A stretch of 64,000 nucleotides of DNA from Candidatus Aquirickettsiella gammari (GTDB lineage: Bacteria; Pseudomonadota; Gammaproteobacteria; Diplorickettsiales; Diplorickettsiaceae). Where the stretch lies: positions 25,125-89,124 of the forward strand of contig NMOS02000005.1 of assembly GCA_002290645.2 (NCBI GenBank), in the 5' to 3' direction. Under the pieces are notes generated by a model. The model was not told where the DNA came from. It saw only the letters and a program-made list of their open reading frames with translations, and did no database searches. Numbering within the stretch: the stretch's first letter is position 1; each line of letters starts with the position of its first letter. Below, piece after piece: positions 8,664 through 17,563 of the stretch. Both the position numbers and the translations under genes were made by a program.

Positions 8664-10019
8664 ATGTTTGATAACTTAACTGCACGCTTAACACAATCTT
8701 TTAGAAATATTCGTGGGCAAGGTCGTTTAAGCGAAAACAATATCAAAGAAAGCTTACGTGAAGTGAAAAAGGCCTTAATTGAAGCCGATGTTGCCTATCC
8801 CGTTGTCAAAACTATTGTCGAGCAAATACGGCAGAGCGCACTTGGCCAAGAGGTCAAAACAAGTTTAACACCTGGTCAAGCCTTTATAAAAATTGTCAGT
8901 GATGCCTTAGCGCAAATAATGGGTGAAAATTTATCAGAATTAAATCTTCACTCCCAATCTCCCGCTGTAATTATAGTAGCCGGCTTACAAGGTTCAGGAA
9001 AAACAACCACTGTTGCGAAACTAGCCTATTGGTTAAAAACACAAAAAAATAAATCCGTTTTAGTAACAAGTACCGATATCCATCGCCCCGCTGCTATTTT
9101 ACAACTTGAAAGCTTAGCTGAAAGTATAAATACCTTATTTCATGCAAGTAATAACACTCAAACACCGACCTATATCGTGCAAACTGCTATCCAAGCTGCC
9201 CGAAATAAAGGGATAGATATTGTCATTATCGATACCGCAGGTCGTTTACATGTTGATGTCCCTATGATGGATGAGATTCGTACAATCCATACTGTAAGCA
9301 AGCCCATAGAAACTCTATTTGTTCTTGATAGCATGATGGGACAAGATGCCGTAAAAACAGCGCGGGGCTTCAATGAAGCTATCCCCCTAACGGGTATCAT
9401 ACTCAGCAAACTCGATGGGGATGCACGTGGCGGTGCTGCCTTGTCAGTGAAATTTACTTTAGGTAAACCTATTAAATTTATAGGAACAGGCGAAAAAGTC
9501 ACTGCGCTTGAGCCCTTTTATCCTGATAGAATTGCTTCTCGTATTCTCGGGATGGGGGATGTCCTTTCACTGGTTGAAGAGGTACAACGCCATACTGATC
9601 AAAAAGCCGCGCAAAAATTGAATCAAAAACTTCAAAAAGGGAAAAAATTTGATCTCGAGGATTTCTTAAATCAACTTAAGCAAATGGATGAAATGGGAGG
9701 AATGAAACAACTGTTAGATAAACTGCCTGTCGGTAACAATACCGCTTTATTGACCAGCGCTAAAAGTACCCTTAATGAGAAGTTAACACGTCAAATGCAA
9801 GCAATTATATCTTCTATGACAGTAAAAGAACGACATTTTCCAGATCTAATCCAAGGGTCACGAAAACGACGTATTGCTACTGGTTCGGGCACACAAATTC
9901 AAGATGTAAACCGGCTATTAAAACAGTTTAATCAAATGCAAAAAATGATGAAGCGTTTCTCTAAGCCTGGGTCTATGCATAAACTTCTACAGGGCCTACA
10001 AAATCACTATCCTCGATAA
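8664..10019 (+). CDS. ffh: signal recognition particle GTPase Ffh
   Basis: Protein subunit of the bacterial signal recognition particle; binds 4.5S RNA and targets nascent inner-membrane proteins to FtsY. The 451 residues contain the N domain (1-90), the GTPase G domain with the P-loop GLQGSGKTTT (107-116), DTAGR, and the methionine-rich M domain from about 325 (clustered Met in QMQKMMKRF). Length and order are standard. Divergent from the ypjD-like gene and upstream of rpsP, as in many gammaproteobacteria. Confidence 0.97.
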   Translation: MFDNLTARLTQSFRNIRGQGRLSENNIKESLREVKKALIEADVAYPVVKTIVEQIRQSALGQEVKTSLTPGQAFIKIVSDALAQIMGENLSELNLHSQSPAVIIVAGLQGSGKTTTVAKLAYWLKTQKNKSVLVTSTDIHRPAAILQLESLAESINTLFHASNNTQTPTYIVQTAIQAARNKGIDIVIIDTAGRLHVDVPMMDEIRTIHTVSKPIETLFVLDSMMGQDAVKTARGFNEAIPLTGIILSKLDGDARGGAALSVKFTLGKPIKFIGTGEKVTALEPFYPDRIASRILGMGDVLSLVEEVQRHTDQKAAQKLNQKLQKGKKFDLEDFLNQLKQMDEMGGMKQLLDKLPVGNNTALLTSAKSTLNEKLTRQMQAIISSMTVKERHFPDLIQGSRKRRIATGSGTQIQDVNRLLKQFNQMQKMMKRFSKPGSMHKLLQGLQNHYPR

Positions 10020-10180
10020 TGGATAAGAATCTAATAAAACCCCTTCCCAAATTAATAAAATCTGCGTAGAATCCGAGCAGGTTTTAATATAAAATACGCT
10101 CGATGTATGTATTCGTTTTCGGTATAAACTACCCGATTGAGCGTTTAAATGGCGAGTAAAAAAGAGAGGAATATTTATTC

Positions 10181-10471
10181 ATGGTCACCATTCGTTTGGC
10201 ACGCAAAGGCCGTAAGAAACGCGCCTTTTATCATATCATTGTCACAGATAGCCGAAATCCCCGTGACGGGCGCTATATTGAACGTTTAGGTTTTTGTAAT
10301 CCTTCTGCTGAAGAAGGTAAAGAAGTATCTTTGCAAATCGCCACTGATAGGGTTGCTTACTGGATAGCTCGAGGCGCCCAAACCTCAAAGCAGATCCTAA
10401 GCCTCATTAAAAAAGCTAACAAAGAAATTAACAAGTCTAAAGAGCCTACAGATGTGGCAGCGGCGGCATAA
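10181..10471 (+). CDS. rpsP: 30S ribosomal protein S16
   Basis: Small-subunit assembly protein, first gene of the rpsP-rimM-trmD-rplS operon. The 96-residue sequence starts with the invariant [18 protein letters not shown] N-terminus and includes the RYIERLGF motif. A good ribosome-binding site (AGAGAGGA) precedes the ATG. An unusually long 232-base gap containing a perfect hairpin separates it from rimM. Confidence 0.97.
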   Translation: MVTIRLARKGRKKRAFYHIIVTDSRNPRDGRYIERLGFCNPSAEEGKEVSLQIATDRVAYWIARGAQTSKQILSLIKKANKEINKSKEPTDVAAAA

Positions 10472-10636
10472 AACCGTCTCTTTGCTACTTCCCCCCTCCT
10501 CTAATCTCTTTCTTGTGAACTTATGAGTTGCTTAAAGAGCTTTCATTTGTGTTATTTTCTTTTAAATTACACCATTAAAGACACATTAATGGGTGAAACC
10601 CTAAACAATGCGCTTATACAAAACAATAAAGCACAG

Positions 10637-10658
10637 TTACCCATCCGTGGATGGGTAA
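10637..10658. repeat. 10-base perfect inverted repeat in the rpsP-rimM gap
   Basis: Arms TTACCCATCC and GGATGGGTAA are exact complements with only two bases between them (in RNA, nine pairs with a CGUG loop). It is not followed by a T-run on the plus strand, so it looks like an RNA processing or attenuation element, or a protein-binding palindrome, rather than a terminator. A weaker hairpin (CCATTAA / TTAATGG) lies about 50 bases upstream. Confidence 0.55.
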
Positions 10659-10703
10659 TAACGTTAATTTTAAAAAGAACAGCTGTGGTGTAGAGGTGTT
10701 CAA

Positions 10704-11219
10704 ATGAGAAAAAAATGGGTTTTAGTAGGGAGTATTGGGAAACCTTATGGCGTCAAAGGATGGGTCAAAGTAAATTCTTACACAGAACCTTCTAGTAATA
10801 TTCTTCATTATCGTCCATGGTATTTACTGGCTCCTGGCAAGGAGCATCCTCTGTCGTCCCCCACCGAGATAACGGGCGATCGTCTTTGCGGTCAACATTT
10901 GGTAGTACAGCTTGAAAACTGTACCACACCTGAGTCAGCCTGTTTTTTTACAAATCATATGATCTATGTGGAGCGTCAGAAATTCTCTCCTTTAGCTGAG
11001 AAAGAATATTACTGGGCAGATTTAGAAGGCTTAAAAGTCTATACTTGTGAAAAGGTTTATCTCGGCATAATTCAAGCTATCTTTGCGACTGGCGCTAATG
11101 ACGTTCTAGTTGTCACCGATCATAAAAGATATTTAATACCCTTTCTATTAGAGAAGACTATTAAATCTATCGATTTAGAACATCAAACCATGTTAGTAGA
11201 TTGGGATCCTGATTTCTAA
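10704..11219 (+). CDS. rimM: ribosome maturation factor RimM
   Basis: Binds S19 in the 30S head and promotes late assembly of the small subunit. The 171 residues show the N-terminal RimM beta-barrel (GSIGKPYGVKGWVKV) and the C-terminal PRC-barrel (YYWADLEGLKV, then DVLVV and IPF). Its TAA stop shares a base with the trmD start (TAATG), so trmD is coupled to it. Confidence 0.96.
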   Translation: MRKKWVLVGSIGKPYGVKGWVKVNSYTEPSSNILHYRPWYLLAPGKEHPLSSPTEITGDRLCGQHLVVQLENCTTPESACFFTNHMIYVERQKFSPLAEKEYYWADLEGLKVYTCEKVYLGIIQAIFATGANDVLVVTDHKRYLIPFLLEKTIKSIDLEHQTMLVDWDPDF

Positions 11220-11965
11220 TGGATATCCAAGTTATTAGTCTATTTCCTGAGATGTTTGTCCCATTAAATACCAGTATCCCTGGTCGCGCACAAAAAAATG
11301 GCCTCATAAAATTATCCTATTTGAATCCCAGAGATTTTAGTGAGGATAAGCATGGCAATGTAGATGATCGTCCCTATGGAGGTGGGCCTGGGATGGTCAT
11401 GAAGTTTAAACCTCTATTAACGGCGATAAAGCAAGCCAAATTACAGCAACAAGCCTATCAACCCGCCCCTATCGTTAGCTATCTATCTCCACAGGGAAAA
11501 CGCTTCGATCAAGCAGCCGCTCAGGCATTAAGCCGGCGTAAAGGACTCATTTTAGTCGCGGGCCGCTATGAAGGCATTGATCAGCGGCTCATTGACACTG
11601 AGATTGATGAAGAGTGGTCCGTGGGTGATTTTATCTTAAGCGGTGGAGAACTGGCGGTAATGTGCCTTATTGATGCGATAGCCCGCTTGCAAATAGGCGC
11701 GCTAGGGAATGAAAACTCTGCCGTACAAGACTCCTTTACCGCCTCCCTATTAGATTATCCTCACTATACCCACCCTGCGATAATAAATGGGCTCGAAGTC
11801 CCTAAAGTTTTACAACAGGGCAATCATGCTGCTATTGCGCGCTGGCGTTTGAAAGAAGCATTGGGACGAACCTGGCAACGGCGCCCTGATTTATTAAAAA
11901 AGCGTATACTTAGCGAACAAGAGCAGGTATTATTGGCCGAATTCATCCGTGAAAATAGTGAATAA
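11219..11965 (+). CDS. trmD: tRNA (guanine37-N1)-methyltransferase TrmD
   Basis: Methylates G37 beside the anticodon using S-adenosylmethionine, preventing +1 frameshifting. The 248 residues have the SPOUT trefoil-knot fold signatures: the DDRPYGGGPGMVM loop near 50-62, the GRYEGIDQR loop near 115, and the SVGDFILSGGE segment near 132-142. Length is standard. Fourth-gene rplS follows 15 bases later. Confidence 0.97.
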   Translation: MDIQVISLFPEMFVPLNTSIPGRAQKNGLIKLSYLNPRDFSEDKHGNVDDRPYGGGPGMVMKFKPLLTAIKQAKLQQQAYQPAPIVSYLSPQGKRFDQAAAQALSRRKGLILVAGRYEGIDQRLIDTEIDEEWSVGDFILSGGELAVMCLIDAIARLQIGALGNENSAVQDSFTASLLDYPHYTHPAIINGLEVPKVLQQGNHAAIARWRLKEALGRTWQRRPDLLKKRILSEQEQVLLAEFIRENSE

Positions 11966-11980
11966 AATTTGGAGTTGGTG

Positions 11981-12391
11981 ATGAGCAATCTCATAAAAAT
12001 GATTGAAAAAGAACAAGTACAATTGAAAAAGGACGTCCCTGAATTTCGTGCTGGCGATACCGTCATCGTAAAAATTAAGGTCAAAGAAGGTGCACGTGAG
12101 CGATTACAAGCCTTTGAAGGCGTAGTCATTGCACGTCGCAATCGTGAGTTCAATTCTTCTTTTACCGTTAGAAAGATATCTCATGGCGAGGGAGTAGAGC
12201 GCGTCTTTGCACTTTATAGCCCTTTAATAGCTGATATAGAAATAAAGCGCCGTGGTGATGTCCGTAAAGCAAAGTTATACCATTTACGCGCCCTTCGCGG
12301 TAAAGCAGCACGTATTAAAGAAAAATTAACAACAACCCTACAAACTTCTGTATTAGCAAAAGAAGAAGAAACGCTTAGTAAAGAATCTTAG
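11981..12391 (+). CDS. rplS: 50S ribosomal protein L19
   Basis: Large-subunit protein at the 30S-50S interface. The ATG at 11981 is chosen over an in-frame TTG at 11969 because GGAG (11971-11974) lies at the right distance upstream of the ATG and the protein then starts MSNLIKMIE as usual. Conserved segments are [17 protein letters not shown] and [14 protein letters not shown]. The acidic C-terminal tail of about 20 residues is somewhat longer than in E. coli. Last gene of its operon, followed by a strong terminator. Confidence 0.96.
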   Translation: MSNLIKMIEKEQVQLKKDVPEFRAGDTVIVKIKVKEGARERLQAFEGVVIARRNREFNSSFTVRKISHGEGVERVFALYSPLIADIEIKRRGDVRKAKLYHLRALRGKAARIKEKLTTTLQTSVLAKEEETLSKES

Positions 12392-12418
12392 CTTAAGTCT
12401 CTAAAAAGAGGGCCGAAT

Positions 12419-12470
12419 TCATCAACGATATCTCAAGCTATTCTTGATATTGTTGATGACGTCTTTTTTT
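12419..12470 (+). terminator. intrinsic terminator of the rpsP-rimM-trmD-rplS operon
   Basis: A stem of about 18 pairs (TCATCAACGATATC... with GATATTGTTGATGA), containing one G-T wobble and a two-base bulge, is followed by TTTTTTT at 12463-12470. It lies 27 bases after rplS. Confidence 0.88.
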
Positions 12471-12524
12471 CTCTAGTAGCTTAAGATAGATGACTCCAGT
12501 AAAGCTTACAATTTAACTTTGTAT

Positions 12525-12986
12525 ATGTTTTATAGTGCTATTATCCAAACCCCTATCGGTAAACTAGGAATTTGTACTGTAGCGCAACAACTCTCTAGGC
12601 TAGATTTCTTAGCGGATCATACGCAATTAATTGATCCTAGGGGAAAAATATCTAAACTCATCGTCAATGAGTTAAACCAATATTTTAAAAATTCAGGCTT
12701 TCAGTTTAATATCCCTTACTATCTTCAAGGAACTCCTTTTCAAAAGCGTGTTTGGGATGCGTTAAGTGATTTGCCCATACAAAAAACTATTAGTTATGGG
12801 ACTCTTGCAAAAAAATTACACACAAGCGCTCGAGCTATTGGTGCTGCTTGTCGGACTAATCCCATTCCGATCCTAATCCCCTGCCACCGCGTTGTTGCCC
12901 AACAAGGCTTAGGTGGCTACAAAGGGAAAAAATCATTCATTAAAAAGTGGTTATTAAACCATGAGTCTTCCAGTCCATCTTATTAA
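12525..12986 (+). CDS. ogt: methylated-DNA–protein-cysteine methyltransferase
   Basis: Suicide DNA-repair protein that transfers O6-alkyl groups from guanine to its own cysteine. With the ATG at 12525 it is 153 residues (a TTG two codons upstream is the alternative). The active-site motif IPCHRVV places the acceptor at C120. The helix-turn-helix (TISYGTLAKKL, SARAIGAA) and the GLGGYKGKK loop are intact. No Ada-type N-terminal domain is present. The exact subfamily name (Ogt or AdaB) is a judgement. Confidence 0.9.
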   Translation: MFYSAIIQTPIGKLGICTVAQQLSRLDFLADHTQLIDPRGKISKLIVNELNQYFKNSGFQFNIPYYLQGTPFQKRVWDALSDLPIQKTISYGTLAKKLHTSARAIGAACRTNPIPILIPCHRVVAQQGLGGYKGKKSFIKKWLLNHESSSPSY

Positions 12987-13131
12987 TTGAACTTTTTATG
13001 ATTACTTTCCACTAATACTGGTATTTTTTATTTTAAATAGGTATTTAATATTTATTAAAATTCAAGGTAGACCAGTTAGATGCTCGCGCTTTCAGTTTTT
13101 CTAAACTTTCGCTCAATACTCACTCCGGATT

Positions 13132-13213
13132 TGTAAGTCTTTGCTCAAAATTGCGTAAGTTAAAACTGAAGCAATCAAACCCCCATTGTAATAAAATCTA
13201 TCTTTGTTAATCT
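13132..13213 (+). promoter_or_regulatory. possible promoter region of the GGA-hairpin RNA
   Basis: TTGTAA (13186-13191) and TAATCT (13208-13213), 16 bases apart, could serve as -35 and -10 for a start near 13220. About 88 bases upstream, TGTAAG (13132-13137) equals one half of the GacA/LetA-type upstream element known for rsm RNAs; the other half is not clear. Both calls are by eye. Confidence 0.3.
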
Positions 13214-13219
13214 ATGTAG

Positions 13220-13428
13220 TGTATGTTGCTAATGACCTAAATCAAGGAATTAATTTTTCAGAAAGATAGTGAGCAATCAATTATTTTTGTGAGAATTAAT
13301 TAGCAAACCCTTATGTTTGTGGAATAGATAAGGATATCTACACTGTAAGGATGTAGTGTAAGCAAGGATGCTACAGGGACGTTACTAACACAGATATACC
13401 CCCCTTGGGCCGTTCTGCGGCCCTTTTT
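13220..13428 (+). ncRNA. probable CsrA/RsmA-titrating small RNA (RsmY/RsmZ/CsrB type)
   Basis: An intergenic transcript candidate of about 210 bases with six GGA motifs (13246, 13321, 13332, 13349, 13366, 13377). Three of these sit in loops of perfect stems: TAGATA-AGGA-TATCTA (13325-13340), TACACT-N10-AGTGTA (13339-13360, loop containing AAGGAT) and AGC-AAGGAT-GCT (13361-13372). A fourth, ACAGGGACGT (13373-13382), is close to the CsrA SELEX consensus. The 3' end is a clean intrinsic terminator. This is the architecture of RNAs that sequester the translational regulator CsrA, which Legionella and Coxiella use for lifestyle switching. The 5' end is inferred. Confidence 0.75.
13407..13428 (+). 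terminator. intrinsic terminator of the small RNA
   Basis: GGGCCG (13407-13412), loop TTCTG, CGGCCC (13418-13423), then TTTTT. A six-pair all-GC stem with a T-run in an otherwise AT-rich, gene-free interval shows that a plus-strand transcript ends here; no plus-strand protein gene fits between ogt and this point. Confidence 0.9.
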
Positions 13429-13502
13429 AATTTGTTCCAAAGGCTGCTATTTATTTTATTAGCTTTTATTTTCTAAGTTAAAATTTAATTTACAAAATTT
13501 TG

Positions 13503-15830
13503 CTAGTCTTGCCAAAAGTGATGATTTTTTTCGCGATAAGTTTCCACTTCTATATGATCAGAAAATGCATCTAATTTTAAAGTAATAGCGCCATCTATAG
13601 CCGTATTATAGATTTTTGAACGCAAACGTTGATATCTTTCTAATACTATTTTATGAGGAAATTTAAAACGGTTACGATAACCTGTAGAAAACAAGGCATA
13701 TCTAGGCTGTACCTGATTTAAAAAATCAATGCTTGAAGAGGTTTTACTCCCATGGTGTGGAACTACTAACACCGTGCTTGCTAAATCTTTACGCTCGTGA
13801 TGAATCAGGTAATTTTCAGCTAGCTTCTCAATATCACCGACCAATAAAATACTTTGTAAAGAATTACTAATTTTTAATACACATGAGCTATTATTCCCTA
13901 AATAACCCTGATTTACTGGAGGATATAGTACTTCGAAGGTAACGCCGTCCCATTGCCAACTGATTTTCTCTTTACACAAACTTACTTTTTTGGGTAAAAA
14001 TTTTTTGGGGATACTACTTAGCACACTGTCGACTGGTATTTGTTGTAAAATAATCCCAGCGCCGCCACTATGATCGTTATCACCATGACTTACCATCAAC
14101 AAGTTAATTTTTTGCGCGCCTATTTTTTCTAAAAAAGGAAGTACAACCATCTTTCCTGCATCAAAAGACGCACTTAAGCGAGGCCCTGTATCGTAAATCA
14201 TGACATGGTGCTGCGTACGCACAACACTTGCTAAACCCTGGCCAACATCTAAGAGGTGCAACCAAATATCACCTTTTTTAGGAACTTGGGCTTGCCAGAA
14301 AAATAAAGGTAATATCCAAATTAACCCCAACCAACGTGCAGGTATTCCTTTTGCCGCCAAAATTATTAACAATCCAAATAAACTGGTGAATATTAACCAA
14401 GGCGTTGATAAGAAACAGTGATATTGAGCCGATGGTATTTCTGAAAAAAAACTCAATAGCTGCCAAAGTAATTCAAGTAATCGCTCTGCCAAGACTAAAA
14501 CATAAGCGCCCCAAACCGAATTCGCCAAAGTTATTAAGCTACCCAATAAACTTAACGGTAAAATTAAAAACCCTACCCATGGAATTGCTAACAAATTAGC
14601 CGCAAAACCTATCCAAGAAATTTGTTGGAAAAATAATAAAGATAAAGGAATTAATCCTAAGCTGACAGTAAATTGTATTCTGCACCATGCTCGCCAATTT
14701 TTTATGGGTCTAATTCGATTAGAAACAGCATAAAAAATTAAAGCTACCGCCATAAAGGATAACCAAAAACTGGACGATAAAACCGCAAAAGGCTCTAGGA
14801 TTAAAATTAGTAATAACGCTATGTTAAATGCGTGCCAACTTGTAAAATGGCGTCTTTGCAAAATAGCTAATGAAAATACTGCTAACATCAGTAAAGCGCG
14901 TTGTGTCGGCAAAGCAAATCCTGCTAATGCACTATAAAAAATAGCGCACAATAAGGTACATACTGCCGCCATTTGTGATGTTGGAATCCATAACGCCGCG
15001 TAGGGAATACGGGAGTAAAAGAAGTGGATTATCCAATAAATAATTCCCGCAATAAAAGCAAGGTGTAGACCTGAAATAGCAAATAAATGATTAGTGCCGG
15101 TTCCACGCATTACCTGCCATTGCTTGTTAGTAACTTCAGAGCGTATCCCTGTCGTAAGTGCATTAATAAGTCCTGGCAACGGATATTTTTGTAAGGCTTT
15201 TTTTACATTAGTACTTAATTTTTGTCTTAAACTGTCAATAAAATAATAGGCACCTGCTTGTTGAATTAAATGAGGAGTAAATTTTTCCCTAATATAGCCT
15301 GTGGCGCGAATGTTTTGTTGAAATAACGCCGCTTGATAATCAAAACTACCCGGATTCCAAAATGAACGTGGTCGATGTAAACGAATAGCAAGCTGCCAAA
15401 TCTCTCCTTTTTTAAAATTAGCTAATTTACTTGAATTTTTGTAAAGATACCCATTTATACGTACGCGTAAAGGATAATGAATAGGAACAGATGTCTCTAT
15501 AGAATTAATAAGAAAATCAAAACGAAAAGCGTATTGATGAAACTCTGGAATACTTACTATACGCCCCTTGACAATTAGTGTTTTTCCTTCCAATACTTTT
15601 GGTAATTGTTGATTTAGTCTATGATGGGCGTTTATCAATGCCCAAGAAAAACCCAAAGAAAAAGCAACAAAAAATAAAATCCAACCCGAAGAAATAAGCT
15701 GTAACAGAATAAGAATAATTAAAATACTACTTATTACAATAATTAAGTAAGCTATTTTTATCGAAGGTAAATGCGTAAAATGCGTGAGCCATATCACGCC
15801 GACTAAAAACCCTAACGTCCAGCGGGCCAT
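13503..15830 (-). CDS. comEC: DNA internalization protein ComEC/Rec2
   Basis: Inner-membrane channel that carries single-stranded DNA into the cytoplasm during natural transformation. The 775-residue length is full for the family. It has N-terminal helices with a DUF4131-type OB-like domain (about 1-180), the polytopic Competence domain (about 200-490; signature GTGTNHLFAISGLHLAF) and a C-terminal metallo-beta-lactamase-like domain with SHGDNDHSGG and VPHHGSKTSSS. All regions appear intact. Together with dprA and the pil operon in this window it suggests retained competence. Confidence 0.95.
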   Translation of the reverse strand: MARWTLGFLVGVIWLTHFTHLPSIKIAYLIIVISSILIILILLQLISSGWILFFVAFSLGFSWALINAHHRLNQQLPKVLEGKTLIVKGRIVSIPEFHQYAFRFDFLINSIETSVPIHYPLRVRINGYLYKNSSKLANFKKGEIWQLAIRLHRPRSFWNPGSFDYQAALFQQNIRATGYIREKFTPHLIQQAGAYYFIDSLRQKLSTNVKKALQKYPLPGLINALTTGIRSEVTNKQWQVMRGTGTNHLFAISGLHLAFIAGIIYWIIHFFYSRIPYAALWIPTSQMAAVCTLLCAIFYSALAGFALPTQRALLMLAVFSLAILQRRHFTSWHAFNIALLLILILEPFAVLSSSFWLSFMAVALIFYAVSNRIRPIKNWRAWCRIQFTVSLGLIPLSLLFFQQISWIGFAANLLAIPWVGFLILPLSLLGSLITLANSVWGAYVLVLAERLLELLWQLLSFFSEIPSAQYHCFLSTPWLIFTSLFGLLIILAAKGIPARWLGLIWILPLFFWQAQVPKKGDIWLHLLDVGQGLASVVRTQHHVMIYDTGPRLSASFDAGKMVVLPFLEKIGAQKINLLMVSHGDNDHSGGAGIILQQIPVDSVLSSIPKKFLPKKVSLCKEKISWQWDGVTFEVLYPPVNQGYLGNNSSCVLKISNSLQSILLVGDIEKLAENYLIHHERKDLASTVLVVPHHGSKTSSSIDFLNQVQPRYALFSTGYRNRFKFPHKIVLERYQRLRSKIYNTAIDGAITLKLDAFSDHIEVETYREKNHHFWQD

Positions 15831-15994
15831 ATAATTTTTATATAATTATTATCCTATGAAAACTCTACCGCTATTACTTATTTCCTACAAGTAGTTTTTA
15901 AAATGTTTTAGAATAGTATGGGCTGTTATGCTATAAGCGTTTTTATCTTATTTAGAAAATAAATTTTAATGATTGTTGAATACAAGGAGTGTGT

Positions 15995-16228
15995 ATGAAG
16001 AAATCTATCGAAGATCTTAGAAGAAGAATGTCAAATAATTGCATTGCTGAGGAAACAACCCAAGAGATTAATGCAGAAACGGCAACTAATACTCATAAAA
16101 AAGTAAGATTTTATACTAAAGACGGAATTAGTTTTCCCGGTGGACTTGTACAATTAGCTTATATAAGAAAAAAACTTTCTGACAGCACAAATGAAAAGCC
16201 ACTAATACCTAAGCCTAGACCTAAATAA
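15995..16228 (+). CDS. hypothetical protein, 77 residues
   Basis: A small charged protein with no recognised family. The ATG at 15995 is chosen because AAGGAG (15984-15989) lies six bases upstream; the in-frame GTG at 15989 would overlap that site. The N-terminus is helical and charged (KKSIEDLRRRM), the middle is basic (KKVRFYTKDG) followed by a glycine-proline turn and LVQLAYIRKKL, and the end is KPLIPKPRPK. No membrane segment or signal peptide. It stands alone, divergent from comEC and convergent to pit. The strong ribosome-binding site argues that it is translated. Confidence 0.6.
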   Translation: MKKSIEDLRRRMSNNCIAEETTQEINAETATNTHKKVRFYTKDGISFPGGLVQLAYIRKKLSDSTNEKPLIPKPRPK

Positions 16229-16290
16229 ATCTTATTATGAAACGGGTAAGGACTGGCTAGCAACACTTTCGGATAACAGAAATGAGAAAA

Positions 16291-17295
16291 CTAAGCTAGC
16301 TTAAACGGGGTCTCTAAAATCATAACTAGACTAGCCACTAATCCTGCTGCCGGAAGAGTCAATAACCATGCCCACATAATTCGCCGTACTGTAGGCCAAT
16401 GTGTGGCTATCCAAGCATTGCTCGAGCCTACTCCAAGAATAGCACCTGTCACAGTATGTGTTGTAGAAACAGGGATACCTAGATCGGTAGCAAGAAATAA
16501 AGTGAGCGCCGCGCCGGTTGCAGCACACCCTCCACTTAAAAGAGTTAATTGAGTAATCTTATTCCCTAATGTGTTTACAATACGCCAACCCCCAATGAGC
16601 GTACCTAAACCCATCACAAAATTACAAGAAATAATTACCCAAAATGGGACATAAAAATGTCCATTTAAAAGCCCCGTAGAAAACAATAAGACGGCAATGA
16701 TACCCATCGTTTTTTGCGCATCGTTACCACCATGGCCCAAGCTCAATAAAGCTCCTGCAACAAATTGCGCACGCCTGGACCAGCGCTGCGCCTTATCGGA
16801 ATTTATATCTTTTAGCAATGCGTGAGAAATTTTTATCAAAATCCAACTTACTGACAATCCTAACACCGGCGATAAAACAATGGCTATCAATACAGGTAAC
16901 AATCCATGCCAATTCAACACATGCCATCCCCCTGTTACCAGGGCAGCTCCAATTAAACCTCCTATTAATCCATGTGATGAACTAGAAGGTAAACCGAAAT
17001 ACCAGGTCAAGAGATTCCAAATGATAGCGCCCATAAGGGCCGCAAAAAGAAGATACGGAGTAATAATATGTGGCTCAACAAGCCCCGAACCAATGGTAGT
17101 TGCCACACTAAGATGAAAAAATAAGAAAGCAATAAAATTAAAAAAAGCGGCCCACAATACGGCTGTCAAAGGCTTTAAAACCTTAGTTGCGACCATAATT
17201 GCTATGGAATTAGCGGCATCATGAAAGCCATTAATAAAATCAAAAATAAATGCTAAGACTATAACAATATAGATAAATACTAAGGTGCTCGTCAT
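16291..17295 (-). CDS. pitA: PiT-family inorganic phosphate transporter
   Basis: Low-affinity phosphate (metal-phosphate) symporter in the inner membrane. The 334 residues carry both inverted PiT signatures: GFHDAANSIA near 23-32 and PVSTTHTVTG near 276-285, plus GHGGNDAQK near 192-200, with about ten hydrophobic helices. This is the short PiT form (E. coli PitA is about 500 residues), similar to those usually paired with a PhoU-like DUF47 gene. No DUF47 partner is next to it here. The symbol is by family resemblance only. Confidence 0.9.
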   Translation of the reverse strand: MTSTLVFIYIVIVLAFIFDFINGFHDAANSIAIMVATKVLKPLTAVLWAAFFNFIAFLFFHLSVATTIGSGLVEPHIITPYLLFAALMGAIIWNLLTWYFGLPSSSSHGLIGGLIGAALVTGGWHVLNWHGLLPVLIAIVLSPVLGLSVSWILIKISHALLKDINSDKAQRWSRRAQFVAGALLSLGHGGNDAQKTMGIIAVLLFSTGLLNGHFYVPFWVIISCNFVMGLGTLIGGWRIVNTLGNKITQLTLLSGGCAATGAALTLFLATDLGIPVSTTHTVTGAILGVGSSNAWIATHWPTVRRIMWAWLLTLPAAGLVASLVMILETPFKLA

Positions 17296-17563
17296 AAAGC
17301 ATTCTTTCCATCATCTAAACTTACTACCGAGTATACACGACGTTGAGAAGGTTCGCACTCTGACGATATCAAGCTAGGTTTATAAAGGTAGTTTTTTTTT
17401 AAATTAAATTTCATAGTAGAACGCGCTGTACTAGACAAAAATTTGTTGGATTCGACACATTTATTTTTATATCGCAAAAATTTCACACCCTCAGATTACT
17501 TTATTTCCTAGATCTATTATTTTGACGTAAAATACTATCTTAAATTGATAGGATCAAATATCT

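Noticed and set aside
8522..8746. 74-codon minus-strand frame upstream of the YpjD-like gene, considered as the missing N-terminal half
   Set aside because: It is in a different frame, is not hydrophobic like YpjD, and mostly runs antisense to the start of ffh.
11824..12153. 109-codon minus-strand frame across trmD-rplS
   Set aside because: Antisense shadow of two certain genes.
17292..17486. 64-codon minus-strand frame overlapping the pit start by four bases
   Set aside because: The ATGA-like overlap looks like coupling, but the frame starts at GTG with the purine-rich stretch only one base away, has no recognisable features, and pit has its own GGAAAG site.
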